Source of the DNA: Synechococcus sp. BO 8801 | Lineage (GTDB): Bacteria > Cyanobacteriota > Cyanobacteriia > PCC-6307 > Cyanobiaceae | Reading direction: 5' to 3' | NCBI RefSeq assembly: GCF_002252675.1 | Contig: NZ_NQKY01000017.1 | Span: 1-64,000, forward strand | DNA length: 64,000 nt | Part shown: positions 19,201 to 29,323 of the stretch, piece by piece | How positions within the stretch are numbered: the stretch's first letter is position 1 | Layout of the letters: each line of letters opens with the position of its first letter | Program-made: the position numbers and the translations under genes | Notes under the pieces: generated by a model | Seen by the model: the letters and a program-made list of their open reading frames with translations, nothing else | Database searches by the model: none | Told to the model about the DNA's origin: nothing

Positions 19201-20295
19201 CTAGGGGATGCCCTCCAGGGTTCCTGCTCCCTGGCGGGCCCAGTCGCAGCACCGCTGGCTGGCCACCGCCTCCGACAGGCCCGGCAGCATCGGTCGCCGC
19301 TCCCGCACCGCCTGGGACCACCAGCCGAGCAGCCGCCGCACCGGCGCGATCCGGCCGTCCTCCCAGGTGCGGCCGTAGGCCAGCGCCGGATCGGCCGCCA
19401 CGGGCCGGAGGGCCTCGCCGGGGCGGGCCATCCACAGCTGCATGCCGTGGACGTAGTCGGCCTGGTTGCTGGAGCCCAGCACCAGGGTGGCCTCGCTGCC
19501 GTAGAGCTCGATCCAGTAGCCCCGTCCCGCCCGTGCCACCGAGGAGAGGGCGAGCTGGGCGGGCACGGGGCGGCCGCGCCGGTCCTCGAGGTCGAGCTGG
19601 ATCAGGGCGCTGTCCTCGGCATCCACCACCCCCATGGCGCCGGAGCCCGGGATGGGGCGCTCGGCGATGGCGGTGCTGAGCCGGGCGGTGAGACTTCGGC
19701 TGGGGCCGATCAGCCAGTGGAGGGTGTCGAAGGCGTGGGTGCCGAGGGCGCCGAGCACACCGCCCCCGGCGGCCGCCTGGGAGTACCAGCTCCAGGGGCG
19801 GCTCGGATCGGCGCGGCTGGACATCAGCCAGTCGAACTTGACCAGCCAAGGATCCCCCAGCACCCCCGCCTCGAGCAGGGCGGCCAGTTGCTGCACATGG
19901 GGCACGGCCCGGTATTCAAAGTCGACCGCCACCACCAGGCCCCGCGCCATGGCGAGGCGCTGCAGCTCCTCCACCTGGCCGAAGTTGAGGGCCACCGGCT
20001 TCTCCAGGAACAGGTGCTTGCCCGCCTCCAGGGCGGCGCGGGCCAGGGAGAAACGGGGCTCCGGCGGCGTGGCGATCACCACCGCCTCCACGGCAGGATC
20101 GGCCAGGAGGGCGGCGAAATCGTCGAAGGCGGGCAGCTCCGCCGCCTTGCCCGCAGCGGCGGCCCGCTCCGGCCGGGGGTGCCAGAGCGCCACCGGCTCT
20201 GTGCCCGGGGCGTCCCGCAGGGCCGTCAGGATCACCTTCTCGCCGAAGCCGAGGCCGGCGACGGCGACCCGCAGGGGCGCCTCAGGCCGTCGCAT
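19201..20295 (-). CDS. Gfo/Idh/MocA family NAD(P)-dependent oxidoreductase
   Basis: 364 residues. The N-terminal Rossmann fold has VAVAGLGFGEKVIL, the cofactor/substrate loop VVIATPPEPRF and the EKP motif (FLEKPVALN) that places the catalytic lysine. The C-terminal domain has GGGVLGALGTHAFDTLHWL, carrying the His-x-x-Asp-type active site. The substrate is probably a sugar or polyol but cannot be specified. The start lies 14 bases inside the end of the upstream small exported protein gene, so the two are coupled. Confidence 0.85.
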   Translation of the reverse strand: MRRPEAPLRVAVAGLGFGEKVILTALRDAPGTEPVALWHPRPERAAAAGKAAELPAFDDFAALLADPAVEAVVIATPPEPRFSLARAALEAGKHLFLEKPVALNFGQVEELQRLAMARGLVVAVDFEYRAVPHVQQLAALLEAGVLGDPWLVKFDWLMSSRADPSRPWSWYSQAAAGGGVLGALGTHAFDTLHWLIGPSRSLTARLSTAIAERPIPGSGAMGVVDAEDSALIQLDLEDRRGRPVPAQLALSSVARAGRGYWIELYGSEATLVLGSSNQADYVHGMQLWMARPGEALRPVAADPALAYGRTWEDGRIAPVRRLLGWWSQAVRERRPMLPGLSEAVASQRCCDWARQGAGTLEGIP

Positions 20296-20740
20296 CGCTC
20301 TCCTGGTTCCGGCGGGCGGCGTCGCAGGCGGCATGCAGCACCCGGATCGTGAGGTTGTCGCCGGCGGCGGCCTGCCAGGTGGCTCCCCAGCGGGGCAGGC
20401 CGTTGACGGCGGTGTCGCGATAGAGCTCCTCGTCGCAGTCGAGCTGCATCACGTACAGCTGGCCCACGGGGGGACGGGCGTCCTCGGCCGCATCGGCGGC
20501 GGCGGCGGGCTGGAAGCGGCTCAGCACCGAGAGACGGCCCTCGCGATCGAAGCGGAGGCTGCCGGAGTCCCACCACTGGCGGCCCTCAGGGCCGGCCTCC
20601 ACCTCCTGCCAGTCGACCGGGCCGGCCATGGCGGCGGCGGGAGCCGCCAGCCAGCAGCCCAGCACCAGCAGCACCACCAGCAGAGCGGCGGCGAACGGGG
20701 CGCGGCCACCTCTCATGACACCGCTCATGGCACCGCTCAT
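20282..20740 (-). CDS. hypothetical exported protein
   Basis: 152 residues with a signal-peptide-like N-terminus ([23 protein letters not shown]; a lipobox-like LGC is also present). A mature domain of about 110 residues follows, with two late Cys ([12 protein letters not shown] and [10 protein letters not shown]). No family is recognised with confidence. The N-terminus MSGAMSGVM comes from a 15-base near-tandem triplication that supplies several in-frame start codons. It overlaps the accD stop (ATGA) and the oxidoreductase start. Confidence 0.65.
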   Translation of the reverse strand: MSGAMSGVMRGGRAPFAAALLVVLLVLGCWLAAPAAAMAGPVDWQEVEAGPEGRQWWDSGSLRFDREGRLSVLSRFQPAAAADAAEDARPPVGQLYVMQLDCDEELYRDTAVNGLPRWGATWQAAAGDNLTIRVLHAACDAARRNQESDATA

Positions 20741-21627
20741 GGCACCAAGGACACGGCCGGCCGCAGGCTGCCGTGCAGCCGCAGCAGGGTGGCCAGGGTG
20801 CCGCGCAGCTCAGGCCGGGGCACGATCGTGTCGACGAAGCCGTGGTCCTGGAGGTACTCGGCGGTCTGGAAGCCCTCGGGCAGCTTCTCGCCCAGGGTCT
20901 GCTCGATCACCCGGCGGCCGGCGAAGGCGATCATCGCCTTGGGCTCGGCCAGGATCAGGTCGCCGAGCATGGCGAAGCTGGCGGTGACCCCACCGGTGGT
21001 GGGATGGGTGAGCAGGGGCAGGTAGAGCAGTTCGGCGCTGCGGTGGCGCTGCAGGGCGCCGGACACCTTGGCCATCTGCACCAGGCTCAGCATCCCCTCC
21101 TGCATGCGGGCGCCGCCGGAGGCGCAGACGATCAGCAGCGGGTAGCGGCGGGCGGTGGCCAGCTCCACCAGGCGGGTGAGCTTCTCGCCCACCACCGAGC
21201 CCATGGAGCCGCCCATGAAGCGGAAATCCATCACCCCCAGGGCCAGGGGCATACCCTCCAGGCGGCAGAGGCCGGTGACCACCGCATCCCGCAGGCCCGT
21301 GGCCCGCTGGCTGTCCCGCAGCCGGTCGGCGTAGCTGCGGCGGTCCTTGAAGGCGAGGGGGTCGGTGGGGGCCAGATCGGCATCGATGGGCTCAAAGCTG
21401 CCCTCATCGGCAATCAGGCGGATGCGCTCGGCGCTGTCGATGCGGTGGTGGTGGCCGCAGCCCTTGCAGACACTGGCGTTGGCGATCAGATCCTTGCGGT
21501 AGACCACCAGGCCGCATTCGGCGCACTTGCTCCAGAGGCCATCCCCCTCGTCGGCCTCAGGGCCCTTGCTGGCCCGAACGGCAGGGGCGTTCTTGCGGCG
21601 ATCGGCGAACCAGTCGAACAGGGACAT
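20737..21627 (-). CDS. accD: acetyl-CoA carboxylase carboxyltransferase subunit beta
   Basis: 296 residues. AccD forms the carboxyltransferase with AccA and makes malonyl-CoA for fatty-acid synthesis. The N-terminal four-Cys zinc ribbon (CAECG ... CKGCG) precedes the crotonase-like domain with [33 protein letters not shown] and GRRVIEQT. Length and motifs are typical. It begins a three-gene overlapping run with the exported protein and the Gfo/Idh oxidoreductase downstream. Confidence 0.96.
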   Translation of the reverse strand: MSLFDWFADRRKNAPAVRASKGPEADEGDGLWSKCAECGLVVYRKDLIANASVCKGCGHHHRIDSAERIRLIADEGSFEPIDADLAPTDPLAFKDRRSYADRLRDSQRATGLRDAVVTGLCRLEGMPLALGVMDFRFMGGSMGSVVGEKLTRLVELATARRYPLLIVCASGGARMQEGMLSLVQMAKVSGALQRHRSAELLYLPLLTHPTTGGVTASFAMLGDLILAEPKAMIAFAGRRVIEQTLGEKLPEGFQTAEYLQDHGFVDTIVPRPELRGTLATLLRLHGSLRPAVSLVP

Positions 21628-21666
21628 GGGGCGACGGCGGCGACGGGGAACGGAGACCAGTGGCCA

Positions 21667-22518
21667 TTAAAGACCCAGGCCCCAAAGGCGCAGCCAGGGG
21701 CCGTGGCCGCCGATCCAGACCGCCAGGGCGGCGGCGGCGAGGAAGGGGCCGAAGGGGAAGGGCTGCTGGCGGCCGAGACGGCCGCTGAGGCGGGCGATGC
21801 CCCCGATCAGGGCACCGCCGAGCACCGACAGGCTCACGGCCAGACCCAGGCCCAGGGGTCCGAGCCAGGCGCCCATCAGGGCCGCCAGCTTGGCGTCTCC
21901 CAGGCCCAGGGCCGGCCGGCCCATCGCCTTCTCGGCCAGGGCGCTGAGGGCCTCGAAGCCCAGCAGACCGGCGGCCACCGCCAGCAGGTGGGAGAACAGC
22001 AGCGCCCGGCCCACTTCGGCCCCCTGCGGGAAGCCGATGCCGGCGGTGGCCGCCAGGCCGAGCAGCACGCCCCAGCGGCAGAGCGGCTCCGGCAGCCAGA
22101 GGCTGTCGAGATCGATCAGGGCCAGGGGCAGCAGCCAGCTGGCCAGCAACCAGCCGGCCGCCAGCAGCAGCCAGGGGCTCGGGTCAGGGCCCATCGCCGC
22201 GGGACGGGCGAAGAGCATCGCCACCCAGAGGCCGGCGGTGAGCAGCTCCACCAGCGGGTAGCGGACGGCGATGGGTGCCTGGCAGTGGCGGCAGCGGCCG
22301 CGCAGCAGCAGCCAGCTGAGCAGCGGCACGTTCTCGAACCAGGCCAGGGAGGCGCCACAGCGGGGGCAGTGGCTGCCGGGGAACACCAGCGACTCCTCCC
22401 GCGGCAGCCGCCAGACCACCACGTTGAGGAAGCTGCCGATGCAGGCACCCACCAGGGCCACCAGGGGGGCCAGCAACGGCAGGGCGGCGGTGGGGGCGAG
22501 CAGGGCGTCGGTGGTCAT
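21667..22518 (-). CDS. pilD: type IV prepilin leader peptidase PilD
   Basis: 283 residues. It is a bifunctional membrane aspartyl protease that cleaves and methylates type IV prepilins. The N-terminal cytoplasmic loop has two CxxC zinc pairs (CPRC, CRHC) and the methylase region begins GSFLNVVVWRLP. The aspartyl active-site motifs are ALIDLDSLWLPEPL and the GLGDAKLAALMG loop (GxGD type). About eight membrane helices. It is coupled by ATGA to the small gene upstream. A pilin substrate is encoded at 54.4 kb. Confidence 0.92.
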   Translation of the reverse strand: MTTDALLAPTAALPLLAPLVALVGACIGSFLNVVVWRLPREESLVFPGSHCPRCGASLAWFENVPLLSWLLLRGRCRHCQAPIAVRYPLVELLTAGLWVAMLFARPAAMGPDPSPWLLLAAGWLLASWLLPLALIDLDSLWLPEPLCRWGVLLGLAATAGIGFPQGAEVGRALLFSHLLAVAAGLLGFEALSALAEKAMGRPALGLGDAKLAALMGAWLGPLGLGLAVSLSVLGGALIGGIARLSGRLGRQQPFPFGPFLAAAALAVWIGGHGPWLRLWGLGL

Positions 22519-22901
22519 GGCAGCGGTCGGCTGGATCCCCCGCGGGCGCTGCGGCCCCGGGCCGAGCGGGGGCGCAGCAGCTCCATGGGCACGAACTGCT
22601 CGTCCGGCAGGAGGATGGGCAGCTCGAACACCACCCGCCCCTGGGGGCCGGCACCGAGCAGCACCACCCCCAGCGGTTCGGGGGCGGTGGGGCAGGCCTC
22701 GAGGAAACGGAAGTAGACCCGGCGCGAGCAGCGCAGCAGTTCGGCGCTGTTGATGCGATCGAGGCGCAGGGCGCCAGCCGACGGTGAGGCCGAGGACTCG
22801 CCGCCCCGGATCTGGAAGGAGGGGCTTCCGGATCCGGGGCCTCTGGATGAAGGGCTCCCGGACGGGTGGATGGTGGGGGGCTGGGCGGTGATGGGATTCA
22901 C
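22515..22901 (-). CDS. conserved hypothetical protein with disordered N-terminus
   Basis: 128 residues. The first ~40 are Ser/Pro/Gly-rich and probably disordered. A compact core follows (LDRINSAELLRCSRRVYFRFLE, then GVVLLGAGPQGRVVFELP), and the tail is basic and Ser/Arg-rich. I do not recognise a named family; the core looks like a small cyanobacterial conserved domain. The true start may be inside the low-complexity part. The stop overlaps the pilD start by ATGA, so the products are made together. Confidence 0.6.
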   Translation of the reverse strand: MNPITAQPPTIHPSGSPSSRGPGSGSPSFQIRGGESSASPSAGALRLDRINSAELLRCSRRVYFRFLEACPTAPEPLGVVLLGAGPQGRVVFELPILLPDEQFVPMELLRPRSARGRSARGGSSRPLP

Positions 22902-22906
22902 CGATT

Positions 22907-22955
22907 CCTTTCGGGGGAGCTTAGGGCCGAAAGGAAGATCGAGAGATCGATCTTC
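22907..22955 (-). terminator. tandem hairpins at the prk 3' end
   Basis: Two perfect inverted repeats share one base. A 9-bp stem (22934-22942 with 22947-22955, 4-base loop) touches the prk stop codon. An 8-bp stem (CCTTTCGG 22907-22914 with CCGAAAGG 22927-22934, 12-base loop) lies just beyond. There is no strong T-run, so this may be a weak terminator or an RNA-stabilising 3' end. Confidence 0.5.
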
Positions 22956-23856
22956 AGCTCAGTTGCTTCTTCTCCTCAATCATCTTGTGGATGATCGGGG
23001 TGAGGATGATCTCCATGGCGAAGCCCATCTTGCCGCCGTTCACCACGATGCTAGTGGGGCTGGACATGAAGGAGCCGTTGATCATGCGCAGCAGGTAGGA
23101 GAAGTCGATGCCCCATTTCTCACGGGCCCCCTTGCGGAAGTGGATGATGACGAAGCTCTCATCCGGGGTCGGGATGTTGCGGCAGATGAACGGGTTGGAG
23201 GTGTCCACCGTGGGCACCCGCTGGAAGTTGATGTCGGTGCGGCTGAACTGGGGGCAGATGTGGTTGATGTAGTCGGGCATGCGGCGCAGGATCGTGTCCA
23301 CGATCGCTTCGGCCGAATAGCCCCGCTCGGCGTTGTCACGGGAGATCTTCTGGATCCACTCCAGGTTGGCGATCGGCACCACGCCGATCAGCAGATCCAC
23401 CAGCGAGGCCACGTCGTAGCCGTCGCCCTCGACGCCGCCGTGCAGGCCTTCATAGAAAAGCAGCTGGGTGTCGGAGGGGATGGGCTCCCAGGGGGTGAAC
23501 TGGCCGGGCTCCAGGCTGGTGCCGAGGCGGGCGTTGTGCTCAGCCGCCTCCTCCACCGAGTGGAGGTAGTAGCGGCGCTCGCCGCCGCCGGTCTCGCCGT
23601 AGGTGCGGAACAGCTCCTCGAGCTTGTCGAAGATGTTGGCCTCGGGGCCGAAGTGGGAGAAGTTCTCGCCGCGGGCCTGGGCCTCGGCCATCGCCTGCTT
23701 CATCGGGCCCCGCTCGAAGCGGTGGAAGCTGTCGCCTTCCACCACCGCCGGGATGATGCCCTCGCGGGAGAAGATGTGCTCGAAGGCCCGTTTGACGGTG
23801 CTGGTTCCCGCTCCTGAGGAACCGGTGACAGCCACGACCGGGTGACGCTTCGACAT
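22954..23856 (-). CDS. prk: phosphoribulokinase, class I (proteobacterial type)
   Basis: 300 residues. It phosphorylates ribulose-5-phosphate to make the Rubisco substrate. The P-loop GSSGAGTSTVKRAFEHIF, EGDSFHRFERGPMK, YEGLHGGV, GVVPIANLEWIQKI, QFSRTDINFQRVPTVDTSNPF and the SIVVNGGKM tail match class I enzymes of proteobacteria. They do not match the class II enzyme (about 330 residues, redox-regulated Cys pair with GCGKST) usual in cyanobacteria. It therefore lacks the thioredoxin/CP12 switch cysteines and may be controlled by NADH, as known for class I. Whether a class II copy exists elsewhere cannot be seen. Confidence 0.92.
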   Translation of the reverse strand: MSKRHPVVAVTGSSGAGTSTVKRAFEHIFSREGIIPAVVEGDSFHRFERGPMKQAMAEAQARGENFSHFGPEANIFDKLEELFRTYGETGGGERRYYLHSVEEAAEHNARLGTSLEPGQFTPWEPIPSDTQLLFYEGLHGGVEGDGYDVASLVDLLIGVVPIANLEWIQKISRDNAERGYSAEAIVDTILRRMPDYINHICPQFSRTDINFQRVPTVDTSNPFICRNIPTPDESFVIIHFRKGAREKWGIDFSYLLRMINGSFMSSPTSIVVNGGKMGFAMEIILTPIIHKMIEEKKQLS

Positions 23857-23936
23857 CGACGCAGGGGGGTTGAGAGGCTGTGAGTTTGGCAGGTCGCCGG
23901 TCCGGCCCCTCCGCGGCCGTCATCGGAAGGGGGCGA

Positions 23937-25019
<1,083 letters not shown>

Positions 25020-25047
25020 CGCGAAGGGGGCCGGGCAGCAGGCGAGG

Positions 25048-26076
25048 CTACTTCTGCAGCTGCCGCAGGGTGCGGGCCATCTCGGGCAGCTTGTTGAAGA
25101 CGGCGGAGCAGCGCAGCCAGAGCCGGTTGGGGATGGCGGGGTAGCCGCTGACCACCTCGCCGGCGGCGATCTCGCCGTGGATGCCGGACTTGGAGGAGGC
25201 GATGGCCCGATCGCCGATCACGGCCCGGTTGGCCACACCCACCTGGCCGGCGAGGATCACGCCGCTGCCGAGCACGGCGCCGCCGGCGATGCCCACCTGG
25301 GCCGCCAGGGCACAGCCCTTGCCCGTCACCACCCCATGGCCGACGTGGACGAGGTTGTCGATCTTGGTGCCGGCACCGATGCGGGTCTCGCCGACGGAGG
25401 GTCGATCGATGGTGGAGCCACAGCCCACCTCGACGCCGTCCTCGAGCACCACCCGGCCGGTCTGGGGCATCTTCACCCACCCCGACGCGGTGGGAACGAA
25501 GCCGAAGCCCTCGGCGCCGATCACCGCCTGGGACTGGACCACGCACCCCGCCCCGAGACGGCTGCCGGGATGGAGCACGGCGTTGGCGTGGATCTCGCAG
25601 CCCTCGCCGAGCTGCACGTCCTCATAGAGGACGACGCCGGGATGGAGCACACAGCCGGCGGCCACGACGCTGCCGGCGCCGATCACCCCGTGGGCACCCA
25701 CGTGGACATCGGCGGCCACGGTCGCGGCCGGGTCAACCACGGCGCTGGGGTGGATCCCCGGGGGCTTCGGGGTGGGGGGATGCAGGGCGGCGAGGGCCTG
25801 GGCGAAGCCGAGGCGGGGATCCTTGAGGGCCACCCAGGCCAGGCCGCGCTCGCTGGCCAGCTGCTGGATTTCTTCGTCGAGGGGCAGCAGCAGGGCGGCG
25901 GCACCGCTGGCGGAGAGGGCGGCCGCCAGGGCGTTGCCGGGCTCAAGGAAGGCCAGCTGGCCGGGGCCGGCGCGATCCAGCGCTTCGGCGCCCGTGATCT
26001 CCGGATCCGCCCCCAGGTGCCGCGGGCTGCCGTCCTGCACGGCGCCGATCCGGGTGAGCAGGCTGCTGAAGCGCAT
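25048..26076 (-). CDS. lpxD: UDP-3-O-acylglucosamine N-acyltransferase LpxD
   Basis: 342 residues. LpxD adds the N-linked acyl chain in lipid A synthesis. The N-terminal uridine-binding domain is followed by a left-handed beta-helix of hexapeptide repeats ([17 protein letters not shown] and onwards), with catalytic-site features IGAEGFGFV and [12 protein letters not shown], and a C-terminal helix ([13 protein letters not shown]). The start was placed at MRFSSLL; the frame continues 13 codons upstream without family features. It supports a lipid-A-bearing outer membrane. Confidence 0.92.
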   Translation of the reverse strand: MRFSSLLTRIGAVQDGSPRHLGADPEITGAEALDRAGPGQLAFLEPGNALAAALSASGAAALLLPLDEEIQQLASERGLAWVALKDPRLGFAQALAALHPPTPKPPGIHPSAVVDPAATVAADVHVGAHGVIGAGSVVAAGCVLHPGVVLYEDVQLGEGCEIHANAVLHPGSRLGAGCVVQSQAVIGAEGFGFVPTASGWVKMPQTGRVVLEDGVEVGCGSTIDRPSVGETRIGAGTKIDNLVHVGHGVVTGKGCALAAQVGIAGGAVLGSGVILAGQVGVANRAVIGDRAIASSKSGIHGEIAAGEVVSGYPAIPNRLWLRCSAVFNKLPEMARTLRQLQK

Positions 26077-26133
26077 TCCCCAGGGGGCGGACGGCCCGGA
26101 TCGTAGGCCCCACACCCGCCGCCGGGCGCCGGA

Positions 26134-26886
26134 TCAGCCGGCCGGATCGAGCAGCTCCTGCAGGGGCACGAAGCGGTAGCCGCGGCGGCGCAGGTCGGGG
26201 ATGAGGCAGCGCAGGCTCTCCAGGGTGCGGCCGCTCAGGTCCGGGGTGTCGTGCAGCACCAGGATCCCGCCGGGGTGGGCATTGAGGCGCACGAACAGGC
26301 GCACGAACCAGAGGGGCGGCCGCAGAGTGTCCCAGGGAAAGATCGAACCCAGCACCAGGCGGTAGCGCCGGGCCGCGAGGGCGTCGAGCATGGCCCGGTG
26401 AAACCAGCCCCGCCCGGGACGAAACCAGCGCCAGCGCAGTCTGGCGGGGGCAGCGGCCCGGGCGATCACCCGTTCGGTGTCGCTCAGCAGCTGCTGGAAC
26501 ACCGCGGGTGGAAAGGCGGCGGAGGACTCGTCGCACCAGAGGTGGTTGCCGAGATCATGGCCCTGCTGCAGGGCCCGGCGGGGGAAACGGGGGTCGCGCT
26601 CCAGGTGGGAGCCGATCAGGAAGAAGGTGGCCGGCACCTCAAGCTCCCGCAGCAGGGCCAGCAGGGCCTCCGATCCGGGGCTGGGGCCATCGTCAATGGT
26701 GAGGGCCAGCGTCTTCTGCCGGCCCGGACCGCACCAGACCACCTCCGGACAGAGGGGCACCAGCAGCAGGCGGATCAGCAGCGAGGGCAGCAGCACCACC
26801 AGCACCAGCAGATCCAGCAGCAGGACCAGGGCCAGAACGGACAGGAGCAGGGTCATGGGCGGGGGCGGCCTCAAGAACGATGACAC
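26134..26886 (-). CDS. membrane-anchored polysaccharide deacetylase (NodB-like)
   Basis: 250 residues. An N-terminal membrane anchor (LLLSVLALVLLLDLLVLVV) is followed by a carbohydrate esterase 4 domain: TIDDGPSPGS (motif 1, catalytic Asp and metal Asp), GNHLWCDESS (motif 2; the usual His-x-x-x-His is changed, with D/E present instead), WFRPGRGWF (motif 3), and LVLHDTP with the late His. It probably removes acetyl groups from envelope polysaccharide or peptidoglycan. The start at MSSFLR slightly overlaps the upstream end of the divergent spacer; an ATG ten codons in (MTLLLS) is an alternative. Confidence 0.8.
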   Translation of the reverse strand: MSSFLRPPPPMTLLLSVLALVLLLDLLVLVVLLPSLLIRLLLVPLCPEVVWCGPGRQKTLALTIDDGPSPGSEALLALLRELEVPATFFLIGSHLERDPRFPRRALQQGHDLGNHLWCDESSAAFPPAVFQQLLSDTERVIARAAAPARLRWRWFRPGRGWFHRAMLDALAARRYRLVLGSIFPWDTLRPPLWFVRLFVRLNAHPGGILVLHDTPDLSGRTLESLRCLIPDLRRRGYRFVPLQELLDPAG

Positions 26887-26936
26887 CGGCGGCGGGCCAT
26901 GGTCCGGCGGCGGCGGGACTGGCTAGGGCGGGGGGG

Positions 26937-29312
26937 ATGGTCCCCTTCTTGTGCGCCCCCATGACCGCCCCGAAGAAAGCCGCCGCCGCCGGCAGCGCCA
27001 GCGCGCCGACCACGCGCGGGCAGGCCCGCACGGTGATCTACTGCCACGGGATCTCCAACATGCCCCCTGAAGGGGTGCTGCGCTCGGAGTGGGACCGGGC
27101 CCTGTTCGGCGCCGACCAGGGGGAGCGCACCCGCATGGCCTACTGGGTCGACCGGGAGCGCTACCCGGAGACGGCGGGCTTCTCCACCCGGGCGATCGGT
27201 GACGACCGGGCGACGCTGCAGCCGGAGGCGGAGGGGCTGCTGGCCGCCTCGATCCAGGACAGCGATTCGCCGGAAGCGTCGCAGGCGTTCGTGGACGCGC
27301 TGACGGCGCAGCTGGACGCGGCCGCCCAGACGGCGGCCCAGCGGGGGGCGCCGATGGGGGGGCCGGCGACGCTCTCGGTGGAAGCGAAGGGGCTGTGGAG
27401 CCCGGTGACGGCGATGTTCACCAAGGCGTTCATGGCCGATGTGAACGATTTCCTGTTCAACAAGACGAAGCGGGAACGGATGGTGCAGACGGTGAAGGAC
27501 CGGATCAGCACCGGCGGGGGGCCCTTCGTGGTGGTGGGCCACAGCCAGGGGAGCATGGTGACCTATCAGGCGCTGATGGAGCTGGGCGCCGCCCTGGAGG
27601 TGGATCTGTACGTGACGATCGGCTCACCGCTGGGGCTGCCCCAGGTGACCGACGTGCTGCAGAAATGGCACGGCAAGAAGCTGCCGATTCCGGCCGGTGT
27701 GAGGCGCTGGGTGAACATCGCCCAGGACGGCGACATCGTCTGCCTCGACCAGAGCCTGGCCGACGAGTACAGCGCCGCCGGCAAGCCGAAGATCGTCGAT
27801 GAACGGGTGATGGGGGTGGTGTGGCCGCCCAGCAAGGCCCATTCCGCCAGCCGCTACCTGTCGCGTCAGTCGACCCAGGAGACGGTGATGACGGCGCTGG
27901 ACCGCTCCCGCTTCCAGCCCGTGAGTCCGATGACGGTGGCCCGCAGCCTGGCCGATGCGCTGGATGTGGAGGCCACGGCCCGGGTGCCGGTGCTGATCGA
28001 ACTGGCGGATCGCTCCGCGGCAGGGCCGGAGGGGGGCGATTCGCTGCTGAAGGCGCGGGAGTCGGTGCTGGAGTGGATCCAGGCGCATGTGCTGCAGGGT
28101 CCGATCACCGCCGAGACGGTGTTCCTGGAGGACCAGCTGGATCGCTACGTGGCGGTGAACCTGACCCGCGCCGAAGTGGAGACGCTGGCGGGGGCGATGA
28201 GCCGCCAGTACGGCGCCACCTCGCCGGCGGTGTACCGGATGTTCAGCAACAGCCGCAAGAAGGCGTTGATGCACGATTCGATCCACACGGTGCAGGCCCG
28301 CACCGCCCAGCTGGGCTACAACGCCTGTGGCCAGGGCATCACCTGGGCCGTGCTGGACACCGGCATCGACCGGCAGCACCCCCACTTCCACAACGCGACC
28401 TTCGCCCCGGACGGCACGATCGCCGCCGAATGGGACTGCACCGCGCGGGGGCCGGTGCAGAAAGGCAGCGGCAACGATGCCAACGGCCACGGCACCCATG
28501 TGGCGGGGATCATCGCCGGCGGGCTGCTGTCGGTGGGCGGCGAGGGCGGCCCCGACCTGCTGGCGATGGCCCCCCGGGCCCGGATCGTCAGCTACAAGGT
28601 GCTGGCCGATAACGGCGGCGGCTATGACGCCTGGATCATCAAGGCGATCGACCACATCTGGAAGCAGAACCAGGAGGGACGGCGCCTGGCGATCCAGGGG
28701 GTGAACCTGAGCCTGGGGGGGCCGTTCGATCCGGCCAGCTTCGGCTGCGGCGATTCACCGCTGTGCGCCTCCCTGCTGCGGCTGGTGCGCCAGGGGGTGC
28801 TGGTGGTGCTGGCGGCGGGCAACGAAGGCAGCGGCGACATCGTGGTGGACGGCTTCAGCGCCACCCGCTCATTCGATCTGTCGATCGGCGATCCGGCCAA
28901 CCTGGACGAGGCGATCGCCGTGGGCTCGGTGCACCCGACCCTGCCGCACCGCTACGGCACCTCCTACTTCTCCTCACGGGGTCCCACCGCCGATGGCCGC
29001 CTCAAGCCCGACGTGGTGGGCCCGGGAGAAAAGATCCTGTCCTGCCGCAGCAGCAGCGACCCCAAACGCACCCCCAGCCGCGACAAGGGCAAGAGCCTCG
29101 ATGAGCTCTACGTGGCGCTTTCGGGCACCAGCATGGCGGCGCCCCACATCTCCGGCCTTCTGGCCTCGTTCCTCTCGGTGCGCACCGAATTCATCGGCTA
29201 TCCCGACCGGGTGAAGCGGATCCTGCTGGAGCACTGCACCGACCTGCAACGGGACCGCTACCACCAGGGGGCGGGCCTGCCGAATCTGTCGAAGATGCTG
29301 CTGGAGACCTGA
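26937..29312 (+). CDS. fusion protein: serine alpha/beta-hydrolase plus subtilisin (S8) protease
   Basis: About 791 residues and no signal peptide. Residues ~30-330 form an alpha/beta-hydrolase: oxyanion strand VIYCHGIS, nucleophile elbow VVVGHSQGSM (Ser near 203), TIGSPLGLP, WVNIAQDGDIVC (acid) and KAHSASRYL (likely His). Residues ~345-455 form a linker with an inhibitor-I9-like stretch (YVAVNLTRAEVETLA). Residues ~465-790 form a complete S8 domain: AVLDTGID (Asp ~474), NGHGTHVAGI (His ~518), VLAAGNEG (oxyanion Asn), SGTSMAAPHISG (Ser ~732). Both enzymes look active and probably cytoplasmic. Start ATG alternatives are 26937 and 26961. It stands alone beside an accessory block; target and role are unknown. 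Confidence 0.88.
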   Translation: MVPFLCAPMTAPKKAAAAGSASAPTTRGQARTVIYCHGISNMPPEGVLRSEWDRALFGADQGERTRMAYWVDRERYPETAGFSTRAIGDDRATLQPEAEGLLAASIQDSDSPEASQAFVDALTAQLDAAAQTAAQRGAPMGGPATLSVEAKGLWSPVTAMFTKAFMADVNDFLFNKTKRERMVQTVKDRISTGGGPFVVVGHSQGSMVTYQALMELGAALEVDLYVTIGSPLGLPQVTDVLQKWHGKKLPIPAGVRRWVNIAQDGDIVCLDQSLADEYSAAGKPKIVDERVMGVVWPPSKAHSASRYLSRQSTQETVMTALDRSRFQPVSPMTVARSLADALDVEATARVPVLIELADRSAAGPEGGDSLLKARESVLEWIQAHVLQGPITAETVFLEDQLDRYVAVNLTRAEVETLAGAMSRQYGATSPAVYRMFSNSRKKALMHDSIHTVQARTAQLGYNACGQGITWAVLDTGIDRQHPHFHNATFAPDGTIAAEWDCTARGPVQKGSGNDANGHGTHVAGIIAGGLLSVGGEGGPDLLAMAPRARIVSYKVLADNGGGYDAWIIKAIDHIWKQNQEGRRLAIQGVNLSLGGPFDPASFGCGDSPLCASLLRLVRQGVLVVLAAGNEGSGDIVVDGFSATRSFDLSIGDPANLDEAIAVGSVHPTLPHRYGTSYFSSRGPTADGRLKPDVVGPGEKILSCRSSSDPKRTPSRDKGKSLDELYVALSGTSMAAPHISGLLASFLSVRTEFIGYPDRVKRILLEHCTDLQRDRYHQGAGLPNLSKMLLET

Positions 29313-29323
29313 GGGGTTCTTGG

